Positions 1 to 8,358 are shown, counted from the first letter of the stretch. The stretch is 62,581 nt of DNA from JAUVUV01 sp964548275 (GCA_964548275.1 CAZJQI010000022.1:1-62581), one strand, 5' to 3'. A program made the numbers and translations. The notes: a model not told the origin generated them from the letters alone.

Positions 1-24
1 ATTCACACACAGATCACACTGATA

Positions 25-45
25 CCCCGCAGCTCTGCTGCGGGG
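25..45. repeat. REP-like GC hairpin at window start
   Basis: A 9-bp perfect inverted repeat (arms CCCCGCAGC and GCTGCGGGG, loop TCT) is followed by TAGTTCATT. There is no T-tract, so it is not a normal terminator. A similar hairpin, also followed by TA and AT-rich sequence, lies at 62537-62556. This is the form of REP palindromes mobilised by RAYT-type transposases, but no such transposase is in the window. Confidence 0.5.
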
Positions 46-88
46 TAGTTCATTCGCTCCTGTTTTGATCTATCTCTGCCAATGGAAG

Positions 89-670
89 ATGAACGAAATC
101 AGAGAAAAAAAGGCATTGCTGCGAAAAAAAGTCCTTCAACTCCGCTCTTCCACCGACCCTGGAACCCTTGCCGAACTTAGCGAGCGAATCCGGCTCCGGC
201 TGGAGGAACATCAGCTATGGCGAACCTCAAGATTTGCCTGCATCTATATCAGCAGCAAGCCGGGTGAAGTCGACACTCAGGGGCTGATCCGCAGTGCCCT
301 GGAAGAGGGCAAAAAGGTCTGTGTTCCGGTTATTGATCCCAAAGATGCCGGGCTGGGTCTGGTGGAAATCGACAGATTCGACAATCTCCAGTTAGGCTAT
401 TTCGGAATCCTGGAACCCTCGAACGGGGTGCGTCAGCCTTTCGACTCAATCGACTGGGACCTGACAGTTGTTCCCGGTATTGCTTTCGACCCTCTGGGAC
501 ACCGGATAGGTTTCGGCAAGGGTTATTACGACAAGCTGCTTGCAGCAAAAGATTCTCCCAAAGTCGGACTGGCTTTCAGTTTCCAGATGGTCGAGCCGTT
601 CGAGACCCTTGCTCACGATGTGGCAATGGACCTGATAATCACCGAAAACGAAACAATCCAGCCAGTTTGA
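89..670 (+). CDS. 5-formyltetrahydrofolate cyclo-ligase
   Basis: This cytoplasmic enzyme makes 5,10-methenyl-THF from 5-formyl-THF using ATP, recycling the storage folate. The 193-residue product has the family length and the signature GFGKGYYDKLL near residues 141-151. Its N-terminus is rich in basic residues (EKKALLRKK), as expected for the phosphate-binding part of the fold. The frame is open upstream to a UUG at 65, but the ATG at 89 gives the canonical N-terminus. Only a GGAAG directly abutting it is visible as a ribosome site. The yqeY-like gene follows on the same strand after a 212-bp gap. Family assignment is firm. Confidence 0.93.
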   Translation: MNEIREKKALLRKKVLQLRSSTDPGTLAELSERIRLRLEEHQLWRTSRFACIYISSKPGEVDTQGLIRSALEEGKKVCVPVIDPKDAGLGLVEIDRFDNLQLGYFGILEPSNGVRQPFDSIDWDLTVVPGIAFDPLGHRIGFGKGYYDKLLAAKDSPKVGLAFSFQMVEPFETLAHDVAMDLIITENETIQPV

Positions 671-797
671 CCGGTCCCGCCTGTCAAATCTTTACATTTG
701 GACAAGCCCCGGTTAGTTTTAATTCCTTGATCATGAAATGTCCTTTCCTGTTTATGAAGTCTTTTCAGGCCGAGATAACACGCCATGTTTTATTTGC

Positions 798-831
798 CCG
801 GCTTGCAGGGCCGAAAGCCGGATTTATTTTG
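798..831 (+). terminator. Possible terminator after the cyclo-ligase gene
   Basis: A 7-bp stem (CCGGCTT/AAGCCGG) is followed by ATTTATTTT. The T-rich tail is interrupted, so this is a weak call. Confidence 0.25.
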
Positions 832-882
832 ATACAGAATAATACTTCCTGGAGAATTGTTTCTGCATGAAGGGAGGGGAAG

Positions 883-1338
883 ATGTCCCTTGAAAACAAA
901 CTTCTCGACGATCTGAAAGAGGCGATGAAAAGAAAGGATGAGCTTGCCACCTCTGTGCTGAGAATGCTCAAGAGCCAGTTGATGCTGGAAAAAACCAAAA
1001 AGGGCGGCTCCAAAGAGCTGAGCGATGAGACAGTGCAGCAGGTTTTCGCAGGCTATGCAAAAAAGCTCACTGACGCTGTGGAGCAGTTCGAGAAAGGCAG
1101 CCGGGATGACCTTGTCACCAGGCATAAGGCTGAACTGGAGGTTGTCCAGCGTTACCTGCCTGAGGCAGCAAGCCAGGAGGAAATAAATCAGGTGATCGAG
1201 GAGGTGATCACCGCCACCGAAGCCTCCGGGCCGTCCGATATGGGCAGGGTGATGGGCCAGGTGATGGGCAAGCTCAGGGGCCGCGCCGACGGCAAAGCAC
1301 TCAGCCAGCTCGTTCGCCAGCGGCTCGCAGGCGAGTGA
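883..1338 (+). CDS. GatB/YqeY domain protein
   Basis: The 151-residue product matches the stand-alone YqeY family, related to the tail domain of the GatB subunit of Asp/Glu-tRNA amidotransferase. Family features are the N-terminal LLDDLKEAMKRKDELATSVL helix, YLPEAASQEEI in the middle, and DMGRVMGQVMGKLRGRADG near the C-terminus. It probably binds RNA or tRNA-related partners, but its cellular role is poorly defined. A strong purine-rich ribosome site (GGGAGGGGAAG) precedes the ATG. The next 390 bp are noncoding and become AT-rich, which marks the end of the ordinary-composition block. Confidence 0.9.
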   Translation: MSLENKLLDDLKEAMKRKDELATSVLRMLKSQLMLEKTKKGGSKELSDETVQQVFAGYAKKLTDAVEQFEKGSRDDLVTRHKAELEVVQRYLPEAASQEEINQVIEEVITATEASGPSDMGRVMGQVMGKLRGRADGKALSQLVRQRLAGE

Positions 1339-1726
1339 TTTAATGCGGACCAGGAGTGAGTCCGGATGGTGGGATTCATTCACAGAGAGGTATTTCTCGC
1401 AGGCAGGTCAATACTCGGCTGCTCTGGCATAATAGCACAGGCAAAAATAGGACTGTAAAACGCCCCATTACATCTGTATAAAAGGTTCTCTACGTGGAGA
1501 AAAAAACTTACTATAAAGAAAGATTATTGCTTTGGCTTTGGATTTACATATGCCACCTGATCTGAACTCAAGTTGGTTTCATACCAGTAAAAAGTTTTAT
1601 TTGACGTACTCAGCAATGGTTTATTTTATACAGCCCACAGATATAAACGAGTGGTGATTAAGTGAGTAAAAAAACATAGTAAATAAACAGAAATAATGTA
1701 AATTGATAGACTGAGGAACTTAATAA
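1339..1726. other. AT-rich intergenic stretch
   Basis: No credible coding sequence is visible in this 388-bp stretch. Composition changes from GC-rich to clearly AT-rich at about 1480 and stays so through the next gene. A small inverted repeat (TTCTC/GAGAA) near 1480 and the promoter at 1601-1630 are the only recognisable features. Confidence 0.6.
1601..1630 (+). promoter_or_regulatory. Sigma-70-like promoter for the pentapeptide gene
   Basis: TTGACG is followed after 17 bp by TTTTAT (or after 18 bp by TTTATA). This sits about 100 bp upstream of the ATG at 1727, in AT-rich DNA where chance matches are common. Confidence 0.4.
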
Positions 1727-3124
1727 ATGGCTAATAAAAGTACATGTAAACATAAATACAAGGGAATTGGTATTTTTTATCACGAATATTGTCCATATCC
1801 TATTTATAAAAATGGTTTATGTATTTTTCATTTGCCTAAGTATAGCCAAAATAAAATAACAAGGGATAGAGAAAAAGTTAATACTCAAAAATTAGAAAAA
1901 GACTTTGAAGAACATATCTATAATCTTTTAAAATATAACGAACAAAATAGCAAAGTGATTTCCCATGATTTTATTGAATTTGAATTCCCGAACTTAAAAC
2001 TAACAAGAAAAACAATTGAAGAAATATTATGTGAAAAAGAATTGAAAAAGCCTCTATTATTAGTGAACGCATTATTCAAAGGCGATGCAGATTTTTCAGG
2101 GACAATTTTCAAAAGCGCTTACTTTGATGGTGCTAGATTCAATAAAGCATATTTTTCTAATACAACTTTCAAACAAAAATCATCTTTTCGTGAAACAGTA
2201 TTCGATAATGTAGATTTTGGTCTTTCAACTTTCAATAGCTTTGTTAGGTTTTGGCACTTGACTACAAATTATGCCAATTTTAGGCAATCAACTTTTGAAG
2301 GAAATGTCGAATTTAATGGAGCAAAATTCTTTAAAAATGTAGATTTTAGATGGTGTTCTTTTAAAGGACTTGTAATATTTTTCGGAATAAAAGATTATAG
2401 TTGTTTTTTAGGAAAATGTAATTTTAAATCTGTAAATTTAGATAAAGAAGCAAAAATAATATTTGATAAAATAAACTTAGATAACACTATTTTAATCGAT
2501 ACTGATTTATCTAAGATAGATTTTAAAGATGTAAAATGGTATAAACCCCAAAAAGTCTTTACGAGAAGAGAAATTGCTCTCTGGGATGAGTTTATAGAAT
2601 TGGAAAAATCTGAAAACATTCGTGATTATGTAAAAATTTCGGAATCCTATCATCAACTAGTTAGAAATTATGAAAAAAAAAGGGATTTTTATACAGCAGA
2701 TCAATTTCACATAGGTGAAATGGAAGTACAAAGAAAAATGAAAGGAGCAGGAACAAAGTCTAAAATATATAGAAATATAAAAGAATGGCTAAATACTTAT
2801 AATATTTACAGGGTATTGAGTAATTATGGCACTAGCTTCTGGCATGCTTTTATTGTTCTTTTATTATTGGTTTTTGTTTTATTTCCCCTTCTTTTTCTTA
2901 TTCCAAGCTTCAGACCAATGCCATCAACTCCAGATTCTCCCCAGTTAATTAAAAACTACTGGGATTCAATATCATTTACTATTTCAACTCTTCCCATATC
3001 AAATATCGAAACAACTCAATATAAGGGCTTGGGTGCTCAAATAATGTCTGCAGTTACCATTATTGTTTTGTCATCTCAATTTGCCATACTACTTCTTGCA
3101 ATACGGCGCCGCTTCAAGCGTTAA
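1727..3124 (+). CDS. Pentapeptide-repeat membrane protein with degenerate channel-like C-terminus
   Basis: A 465-residue protein in three parts. The N-terminus has a Cys/His cluster (C7, C22, and LCIFH near residue 35) like the small metal-site leader of many pentapeptide proteins. Residues about 120-275 carry pentapeptide repeats with F or L at every fifth position (DADFSGTIFKSAYFDGARF). The C-terminus has two hydrophobic segments (about 370-392 and 435-460) separated by a short loop (YWDSISFTISTLP), laid out like a two-TM potassium channel but without a TVGYG filter. GAGGAA precedes the ATG. The gene is far more AT-rich than its neighbours and borders a repeat cluster, which suggests horizontal acquisition. 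Function is unknown; an ion-channel or membrane-damage role is only inference. Confidence 0.75.
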   Translation: MANKSTCKHKYKGIGIFYHEYCPYPIYKNGLCIFHLPKYSQNKITRDREKVNTQKLEKDFEEHIYNLLKYNEQNSKVISHDFIEFEFPNLKLTRKTIEEILCEKELKKPLLLVNALFKGDADFSGTIFKSAYFDGARFNKAYFSNTTFKQKSSFRETVFDNVDFGLSTFNSFVRFWHLTTNYANFRQSTFEGNVEFNGAKFFKNVDFRWCSFKGLVIFFGIKDYSCFLGKCNFKSVNLDKEAKIIFDKINLDNTILIDTDLSKIDFKDVKWYKPQKVFTRREIALWDEFIELEKSENIRDYVKISESYHQLVRNYEKKRDFYTADQFHIGEMEVQRKMKGAGTKSKIYRNIKEWLNTYNIYRVLSNYGTSFWHAFIVLLLLVFVLFPLLFLIPSFRPMPSTPDSPQLIKNYWDSISFTISTLPISNIETTQYKGLGAQIMSAVTIIVLSSQFAILLLAIRRRFKR

Positions 3125-3134
3125 TTGTATCCCA

Positions 3135-3395
3135 AGCGGCCGCAAGGCCGCTCCCGGGGGCGCCTGTCCGAGCCATGTAAAAGGAGCGTGTAGCAGTTGA
3201 GTAATTTCCATCGTGGGTTGCGGTAGCCAGGGAAGGACGGCAGGCCATTGCGCGTACCCAACGGGTCGCGCAGGCGAGCAATAAAGGAAGCGTGTTTTTT
3301 GCAGCGTAAACACCGAGGGTTATATTAACCAGTGAGGTCAGGCGAGTTGCGGCCCCGAAAAGATTTTTGGTACTTTTGATCGCCTGCAAAAGTAC
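3135..3395 (+). repeat. Modular three-hairpin repeat, copy A
   Basis: The 261-bp unit starts with a hairpin (AGCGGCC/GGCCGCT, loop GCAA) and ends with a hairpin (GTACTTTTG/CAAAAGTAC, 3370-3395). A central hairpin has arms built on GCGCG and CGCGC, with ACCC/GGGT inside. Landmarks shared with copy B (23671-23933) are AAAGGAGCGTGTA, TAATTTCCATC, GCCATT before the central hairpin, CAGGCGAGCA after it, and a GCGGCCC..GAAAA block before the last hairpin. No convincing gene lies inside. Confidence 0.75.
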
Positions 3396-3458
3396 AGAAT
3401 AAATCATGGAACGCCGGTATATATCACGGGCACGGCACGCCGTGCCCCTACGAAAGGT
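3369..3458 (+). repeat. 90-bp direct repeat, left copy
   Basis: This segment is nearly identical (two differences by eye) to 4213-4302. It contains the GTACTTTTG hairpin and the 20-bp palindrome GGGCACGGCACGCCGTGCCC at 3428-3447. The two copies bracket the methyltransferase gene. Its left part overlaps the last hairpin of modular repeat A. Confidence 0.9.
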
Positions 3459-3560
3459 GGACACACCCCGCCCGCTGCGCGGGCACCCCTCTTTTTAGAG
3501 GGGATTTTTCCTAAGGCGGCCGCGAGGCCGCTCCCGGGGCCGCATGTTCGGGCCAGGCAG
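3459..3560. repeat. Cluster of short GC hairpins
   Basis: Three hairpins occur in a row: GCCCGC/GCGGGC, CCCCTC/GAGGGG (loop TTTTTA), and GCGGCC/GGCCGC at 3516-3531. The last, and the GGGGCCGCATGTTCG after it, match the beginning of the modular repeat at 23671. It therefore looks like a third, truncated copy of that family. Confidence 0.6.
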
Positions 3561-3625
3561 GAGAAACACTTCGTGTGCGAAGCCTACCTAACCCTACGAA
3601 AAAACTGAAGAAACAGAGGTTCTCC

Positions 3626-4198
3626 ATGAGCTTCACAAACCCCAATTTCTTCGAGGTCATTCTCATTAAGTATCTGGAAGATCCGGTGACAAGACCTCTT
3701 TGCAAGCGTTATGTCAACAGCCTCGGCTTGAAAGGCGATGAAAAGGTTCTTGATTTCGGCTCGGGCTATGGCGGCAATGCAAGCCATATCGCGCGGGTCC
3801 TGCAAAAGGGCAACGGCCGCCTGACCTGCGCGGATATATCCGAGTTCTGGATAAATGTCACCAGAAAGAAGCTTAAAGAATATTCCAACATTGATTTTAA
3901 AGTCGGCGAAATATCAACCCTGGACATAGAGGATTCCTACTTTGATGCTATTGTTGTCCATTTCACGCTTCACGATATCGAGAGGGATTTGAGACGGAAG
4001 GTTATGAAAGTCCTGGCGCGCAAATTGAAGGATACCGGAAAACTTTTTGTCCGGGAACCCACCAAAAAGAGACACGGAATGCAGCCTGAGGAAATCAGGG
4101 AACTGATGACTGAGGCCGGGTTGAAAGAAACATGGTACAATTTGAGCAAAACCATGTTCTCAGGACCGATGTATTCTGGTATTTATATCAAGCAGTAA
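3626..4198 (+). CDS. Class I SAM-dependent methyltransferase
   Basis: The 190-residue product has the Rossmann methyltransferase core: motif I VLDFGSGYGGNAS, the acidic strand end TCADIS, and motif IV-like DAIVVHFTLHDI. It probably methylates a small molecule; the substrate is not evident. The frame is open from a GUG at 3575, but the ATG at 3626 follows AGAGGT at good spacing and begins the conserved part. The gene stands alone between two nearly identical 90-bp direct repeats (3369-3458 and 4213-4302), so it looks like a repeat-bounded cassette. Family confidence is high, specific function low. Confidence 0.82.
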   Translation: MSFTNPNFFEVILIKYLEDPVTRPLCKRYVNSLGLKGDEKVLDFGSGYGGNASHIARVLQKGNGRLTCADISEFWINVTRKKLKEYSNIDFKVGEISTLDIEDSYFDAIVVHFTLHDIERDLRRKVMKVLARKLKDTGKLFVREPTKKRHGMQPEEIRELMTEAGLKETWYNLSKTMFSGPMYSGIYIKQ

Positions 4199-4212
4199 AA
4201 GCGAAATAATCT

Positions 4213-4302
4213 GGTACTTTTAATCGCCTGCAAAAGTACAGAATAAATCATGGAACGCCGGTATATATCACGGGCACGGCACGCCGTGCCCCTGCGAAAG
4301 GT
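4213..4302 (+). repeat. 90-bp direct repeat, right copy
   Basis: Right-hand partner of 3369-3458, in the same orientation and 844 bp away. The palindrome GGGCACGGCACGCCGTGCCC recurs at 4272-4291. The following 60 bp (GCCCGC..GCGGGC, then CCCTCTTTTTA) weakly continue the similarity with the left flank. Confidence 0.9.
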
Positions 4303-4386
4303 AAACACCCGCCGCCCGCAAGAGACATCCCCCGTTCACTGGTGCGGGCATCCCTCTTTTTACGTGCGGCCTTGACACGCCTTTTG

Positions 4387-4412
4387 GTACTTTTGGACAA
4401 GACCAAAAGTAC
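4387..4412. repeat. GTACTTTTGG hairpin
   Basis: A perfect 10-bp stem (GTACTTTTGG/CCAAAAGTAC, 6-nt loop) lies just past the stop of the ABC-F gene. It belongs to the same hairpin family as 3370-3395, 4214-4239 and 23910-23933. It could serve as an RNA 3' end for the minus-strand gene, but no T-tract follows. Confidence 0.55.
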
Positions 4413-4416
4413 AAAC

Positions 4417-6330
4417 TTATTCCAGTTCTTTTCTCCTGCGTTCCAGCTTATCCCAGCGTTCGTAGAGCCGGCTGACCTCTTTCTCCCAGGTTTTCACCTC
4501 CTCATATATTCTGGAAAGCGCCTCCGCATCCGCGGCAATGGAACTCTCTTCGAGCTTTGCCCCGGCAGCGGCCAGGTTGTACTCGGCTTGCTGGATCCGT
4601 TGCTCTATTGTCTCCAGCTCCTTTTTTTCAAGGTAGTGCAGCGCACCCGCTCTTTTAGGTTTCTGCTCACCAGAGGCGGTAGATTTTTTCTGCTGCTCTT
4701 CCTGCTGCCTGATTCGCTCCTTTTCTTCCTCCTTGCACTGCAAGTAATAGCTGTAGTTACCGGGATAGTGGCGAATCCTGCCCGCGCCCTCGAAAGCGTA
4801 CAGTTCCTCGACGATCCGATCCAGAAAGTAGCGGTCGTGGGTGACCATAATCAGCGAGCCATTGAAATTTTTAAGCTGCTCCTCGAGCACCTCAAGAGTT
4901 TGAAGGTCCAGGTCGTTGGTGGGCTCATCCAACATGAGCACATTCGCCCCGGCGAGCATCAGCCTGGCAAGCAACAGCCGGTTTCGCTCACCGCCGCTGA
5001 GCAGCTCCACCCTGAAGCGGTGGATCGCTGCCGGGAAGAGGAAACTTTCGAGGAATGCTTTCTTGTGCAGGCGCTGGCTGCTCACCAGCACGTGGTCTCC
5101 ACCCGGGGCGACAGAGTCCCAGATCGTGGCCTTGGGGTCGAGCTGCTCCCGAGTCTGGTCGAAATAGGCGATCCTCGTGTTCGCACCCTCTTTCACGTAG
5201 CCTGAATCCGGTTCCAGCTCGCCGACCAGCATCCTGATCAGGGTGGTTTTCCCGCAGCCGTTCGGCCCGATAATCCCGATACGCTCCTTGCCCAGGAGTT
5301 CGAAGGAGAAATCATCGATAAACTTGCGTCCTCCGAAAGACTTGTGCAGCCGGTGGGCCTTGAGAATCGTGTGGCCAAGCCTTTTTTTAGGATCGAATAG
5401 AAGTTGTACTGGTTTGTCCCTTTTGGCGGACTTTACGCTCGCCAGTTTCCTGATCCGCTGGATCCGCGCTTTCTGTTTGGTTGTGCGCGCCTTTATTCCA
5501 CTCTTGAGCCATGCGATCTCGCGCACCAAGATTTTCAAGCGTTTTTCATCGGCCCGCTTTGCAAGCTCCCATTGCTTTTTCTTGGCTTCGAGATAGGCGC
5601 TGTAGTTGCCGGGATAATTCTGCAGCCTGCCGCAGGAGATTTCGGCTATCCGGTCAACTACGGACTCGAGGAAATAGCGGTCGTGGGTGATAAGAATAAG
5701 GGTGCCCCTGTAGTTCTGAAGCCATTTTTCGAGCCAGACCACGGTTTCGGTATCGAGGTGGTTTGTCGGCTCGTCCAGGAAGAGGATGTCGGGGCGGCAG
5801 AGCAGCCCCTGTCCCAGGGCCACTCGCTTGACTGTACCGCCGGACTGGTTGTCGAGAAGAGTTTCAGGGTCAGGCAGCCGCAGCCGGGTGACCATCTCCT
5901 CGATGCGCGGCTGAATGTCCCAGGCGCTGGCAGTATCCAGAGTGTCGTGGAGTTTCTGGGCCCGGGCGGTAAGCTCTGCGCGAAGTGTCCGGTCGAGTTT
6001 TTTCTTCAGTTTTACCGTGACCTGTTCGTATTCTTCCTTGAGTTCTGCCAGGTCCGCCAGGCCTTCTTCGAGTGCCCCGTAAATACTGGTACCGGGACGA
6101 AATCGAGGCTCCTGGGCCAGAAAGGCGGTTTTCACTTTCCTGGTAAAAGTCACCGTGCCCCCAAGCGGCACTTCGATCCCGTCGAGTATGCGTATCAACG
6201 TGGACTTGCCGCAGCCGTTCGGTCCCACCAGGCCTACTTTCTCGCCCTCCTCGAGCACCAGCTCCAATCCCTCGAACAGCGGCCGTAAGCCGTAGTCGTG
6301 AGTGATATTTTCAGCTTTCAGTACTTGCAT
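4417..6330 (-). CDS. ABC-F family ATPase (Uup-like)
   Basis: A 637-residue soluble protein with two ABC ATPase domains and no membrane segments. Both have Walker A GPNGCGKST/T. Signature motifs are QSGG in the first domain and LSGGERNRLLLARL in the second, and Walker B is LFLDEPTNHLD / LMLDEPTNDLD. A charged linker separates the domains. The C-terminal 90 residues form a coiled coil (LEKKELETIEQRIQQAE), typical of Uup, which acts on ribosomes or branched DNA intermediates. It starts with ATG at 6330 and is divergent from the helicase gene. Assignment to Uup rather than another ABC-F branch rests on the C-terminal coil. Confidence 0.9.
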   Translation of the reverse strand: MQVLKAENITHDYGLRPLFEGLELVLEEGEKVGLVGPNGCGKSTLIRILDGIEVPLGGTVTFTRKVKTAFLAQEPRFRPGTSIYGALEEGLADLAELKEEYEQVTVKLKKKLDRTLRAELTARAQKLHDTLDTASAWDIQPRIEEMVTRLRLPDPETLLDNQSGGTVKRVALGQGLLCRPDILFLDEPTNHLDTETVVWLEKWLQNYRGTLILITHDRYFLESVVDRIAEISCGRLQNYPGNYSAYLEAKKKQWELAKRADEKRLKILVREIAWLKSGIKARTTKQKARIQRIRKLASVKSAKRDKPVQLLFDPKKRLGHTILKAHRLHKSFGGRKFIDDFSFELLGKERIGIIGPNGCGKTTLIRMLVGELEPDSGYVKEGANTRIAYFDQTREQLDPKATIWDSVAPGGDHVLVSSQRLHKKAFLESFLFPAAIHRFRVELLSGGERNRLLLARLMLAGANVLMLDEPTNDLDLQTLEVLEEQLKNFNGSLIMVTHDRYFLDRIVEELYAFEGAGRIRHYPGNYSYYLQCKEEEKERIRQQEEQQKKSTASGEQKPKRAGALHYLEKKELETIEQRIQQAEYNLAAAGAKLEESSIAADAEALSRIYEEVKTWEKEVSRLYERWDKLERRRKELE

Positions 6331-6540
6331 CCTGGCCGCCTGAAAAGTTAGCTCGTGACCAGAAAAATCTATGTCTCTGTCAATCTGCTGTCAACCGCGC
6401 AACCTGACTTTTCACTGTAGTTTAAAAAAAACGGGTTCTCTTTTGACAAAACCAATTATATTGTTCATCTGTTATGTGTTCTAACGCTACAAAGAAACTG
6501 TCCACAGGATTAACCCGAATCAAGCAGAAGGGAACAGGGA

Positions 6541-8115
6541 TTGAAGGTATTCAGCAGGTTGAAAGGATTTATACAGGATAAAGGAAAACCTCAGGCAGCC
6601 GCGACCGGTGAGTCATCATCTGGCGAAAAGCCTGAAGGAAAGGAACACAGGCCCTCGCAGCCCAGGGATAGAAAGGGCAACCGGCAGCACAGGCGAGGCA
6701 AAGGCAGGTATCATCCCGGGTCGAGAGGGACGGAAATGAGCGATCAGGCTTCCCGGCGGGTATCCGATTCAGGTGAGAAAAGGGAGTCTGAAAGAGAGAG
6801 TTACCCAAAACAAGGCCAAAAGCGACAGGGCAAAAGAGAACGTTCTACAACCGAACCCAGGGGAAAACCCGGTTCAGGGCAAAGAACTGGAAGTCCGAGG
6901 CGTAAAGGCAAACCAAGAGCGAAAAGAAAAGACCTTGGAGGAAGGCTCCAGCGGATAGACTTTCCTGAACTTTTGCCGATAGACGAATCAAGTGAGGAGT
7001 TTCGCAACAACGAGTTCCGGCCCCTGGAGCTTTCGGACAGGATCGTAATGGTTCTGGCGGCCAACCGTTTCCGCACACCTACCGATATCCAGAAAGCATT
7101 CATCCCCGTTGCGCTGCGGGGCGTGGACCTGCTGGGCCAGGCGAAAACCGGCACCGGCAAGACAGTGGCTTTCCTGATGCCGATTTTCGACCGCCTGGAT
7201 AACTCATCCAGCGCAGTGCAGGCACTGGTGGTCGTTCCCACACGCGAACTATGCCGCCAGGTGTCCTGGGAGGCAATGCGGTTCGGCCGTACTCTGAATT
7301 TCAAAGTCCTGAGCCTTTACGGGGGTACCTCGGTAAATCGGGAAATCGAGCGCCTGAAAAAGGGTGCGCAGATCGTGGTCGGCACACCCGGCAGGCTTCT
7401 GGACCATATTTTCAACCGCAAGCTCGACCTATCGGGATTGGAAATCCTTGTTCTGGATGAAGCCGACCGCATGTTCGATATCGGTTTCAGGCAGGATATT
7501 ATCAAGATTATCAAGGCCTGCCCGCAACAGCGCCAGGTGATGCTTCTTTCCGCCACCCTGGACAAGGAAGTGGAGGACCTGAGCAAGCATTATATGAAAG
7601 ACCCGGTGCCGCTCTATTTGAGCAGAGATGAGATTTCGGTGGAATCTATCTGGCAGCGCTATATCCCAGTGGACAGGCGTAATAAACCGAAAACACTCGC
7701 CCGCCTGCTCGAAGACCAGAAACCCACACAGTCGCTCATTTTCACCAATACCAAGAAAATGAGCGATGCTGTGGCACTCAGGCTCCACAGGCTCGGGTTC
7801 AAGGCGCGCTGTATCCACAGCGACCTGACCCAGAACAAGCGTGAACGGATAATGGACGATTTCCGCACCGGTAAAATCGAACATCTCGTGGCCACGGATG
7901 TGGCTGCTCGTGGGCTGGATATTACAGGAATCAGCCATGTGATCAACTACGATATCCCGGAAAATCCGGGGGATTACCTGCACCGGGTGGGCCGTACGGG
8001 CAGAATGGGCGCTGCTGGAAAAGCATTCACCTTTGTCAGCTCAAACGAGGGCAAGCAGCTCACCGGGGTGGAAAAATTTATCAACAAGCTGATCAAGGAG
8101 TGGGACGGGCTTTAA
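6541..8115 (+). CDS. DEAD-box ATP-dependent RNA helicase
   Basis: A 524-residue helicase for RNA duplex or RNP remodelling. Residues 1-135 form a low-complexity, Lys/Arg/Gly/Ser-rich tail that probably binds RNA. The RecA-like core follows: a Q-motif region (TPTDIQ), motif I AKTGTGKT near 201-208, PTREL, GG, TPGRLLD, DEAD near 306-309, SAT, then ARGLDI and HRVGRTGR near 481-488. The start is a UUG preceded by AGGGAACAGGGA; no ATG precedes the tail in frame. The upstream gap holds a consensus -35 TTGACA at 6443 but only poor -10 candidates. A structured repeat begins 37 bp past the stop. Confidence 0.93.
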   Translation: MKVFSRLKGFIQDKGKPQAAATGESSSGEKPEGKEHRPSQPRDRKGNRQHRRGKGRYHPGSRGTEMSDQASRRVSDSGEKRESERESYPKQGQKRQGKRERSTTEPRGKPGSGQRTGSPRRKGKPRAKRKDLGGRLQRIDFPELLPIDESSEEFRNNEFRPLELSDRIVMVLAANRFRTPTDIQKAFIPVALRGVDLLGQAKTGTGKTVAFLMPIFDRLDNSSSAVQALVVVPTRELCRQVSWEAMRFGRTLNFKVLSLYGGTSVNREIERLKKGAQIVVGTPGRLLDHIFNRKLDLSGLEILVLDEADRMFDIGFRQDIIKIIKACPQQRQVMLLSATLDKEVEDLSKHYMKDPVPLYLSRDEISVESIWQRYIPVDRRNKPKTLARLLEDQKPTQSLIFTNTKKMSDAVALRLHRLGFKARCIHSDLTQNKRERIMDDFRTGKIEHLVATDVAARGLDITGISHVINYDIPENPGDYLHRVGRTGRMGAAGKAFTFVSSNEGKQLTGVEKFINKLIKEWDGL

Positions 8116-8152
8116 AGCTGATAATATGTGTCGGCAAATTTTTTTATCCTGA

Positions 8153-8358
8153 CCCGGATTATTCATGAACCCCAGACCTTGACGGGTCTAATCACTTATT
8201 TTCACATTTTTATCAGCCACCGAGGGCGGGGGCGGCGGCTGTGCGACTTGGGTCGCACAGAGCGTTGCGCTTTTGCGCAACGGAGCGCATTTCATGCGCC
8301 CGCCGCCCCCCAGGCCCCGGGAAAACATAACATCTTGCTGATTTATTAATAATACGGG
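8153..8358 (+). repeat. Cloverleaf element with terminal inverted repeats, copy 1
   Basis: The 206-bp element is bounded by CCCGGATTATT (8153-8163) and AATAATACGGG (8348-8358, one mismatch). Inside is a perfect four-way fold. The outer stem GGGGGCGGCGG (8228-8238) pairs with CCGCCGCCCCC (8300-8310). It encloses hairpins 8239-8260 (9-bp stem, loop TTGG), 8263-8282 (8 bp, loop TTTT) and 8285-8299 (6 bp, loop TTC). A second, inverted copy is at 28684-28898. An open frame crosses the element, but stem preservation explains the conservation better than protein coding. MITE-like DNA or a structured RNA are both possible. Confidence 0.85.

Noticed and set aside
667..870. 67-codon frame after the cyclo-ligase gene
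   Set aside because: No ribosome site, no family resemblance, and it contains the probable terminator hairpin.
8128..8349. 73-codon frame across cloverleaf copy 1, with a similar 73-codon frame across copy 2 (28690-28911)
   Set aside because: The frames are similar only because the DNA is repeated. Conservation follows base pairing of stems, there is no ribosome site, and the peptide is low-complexity and Arg/Ala-rich.
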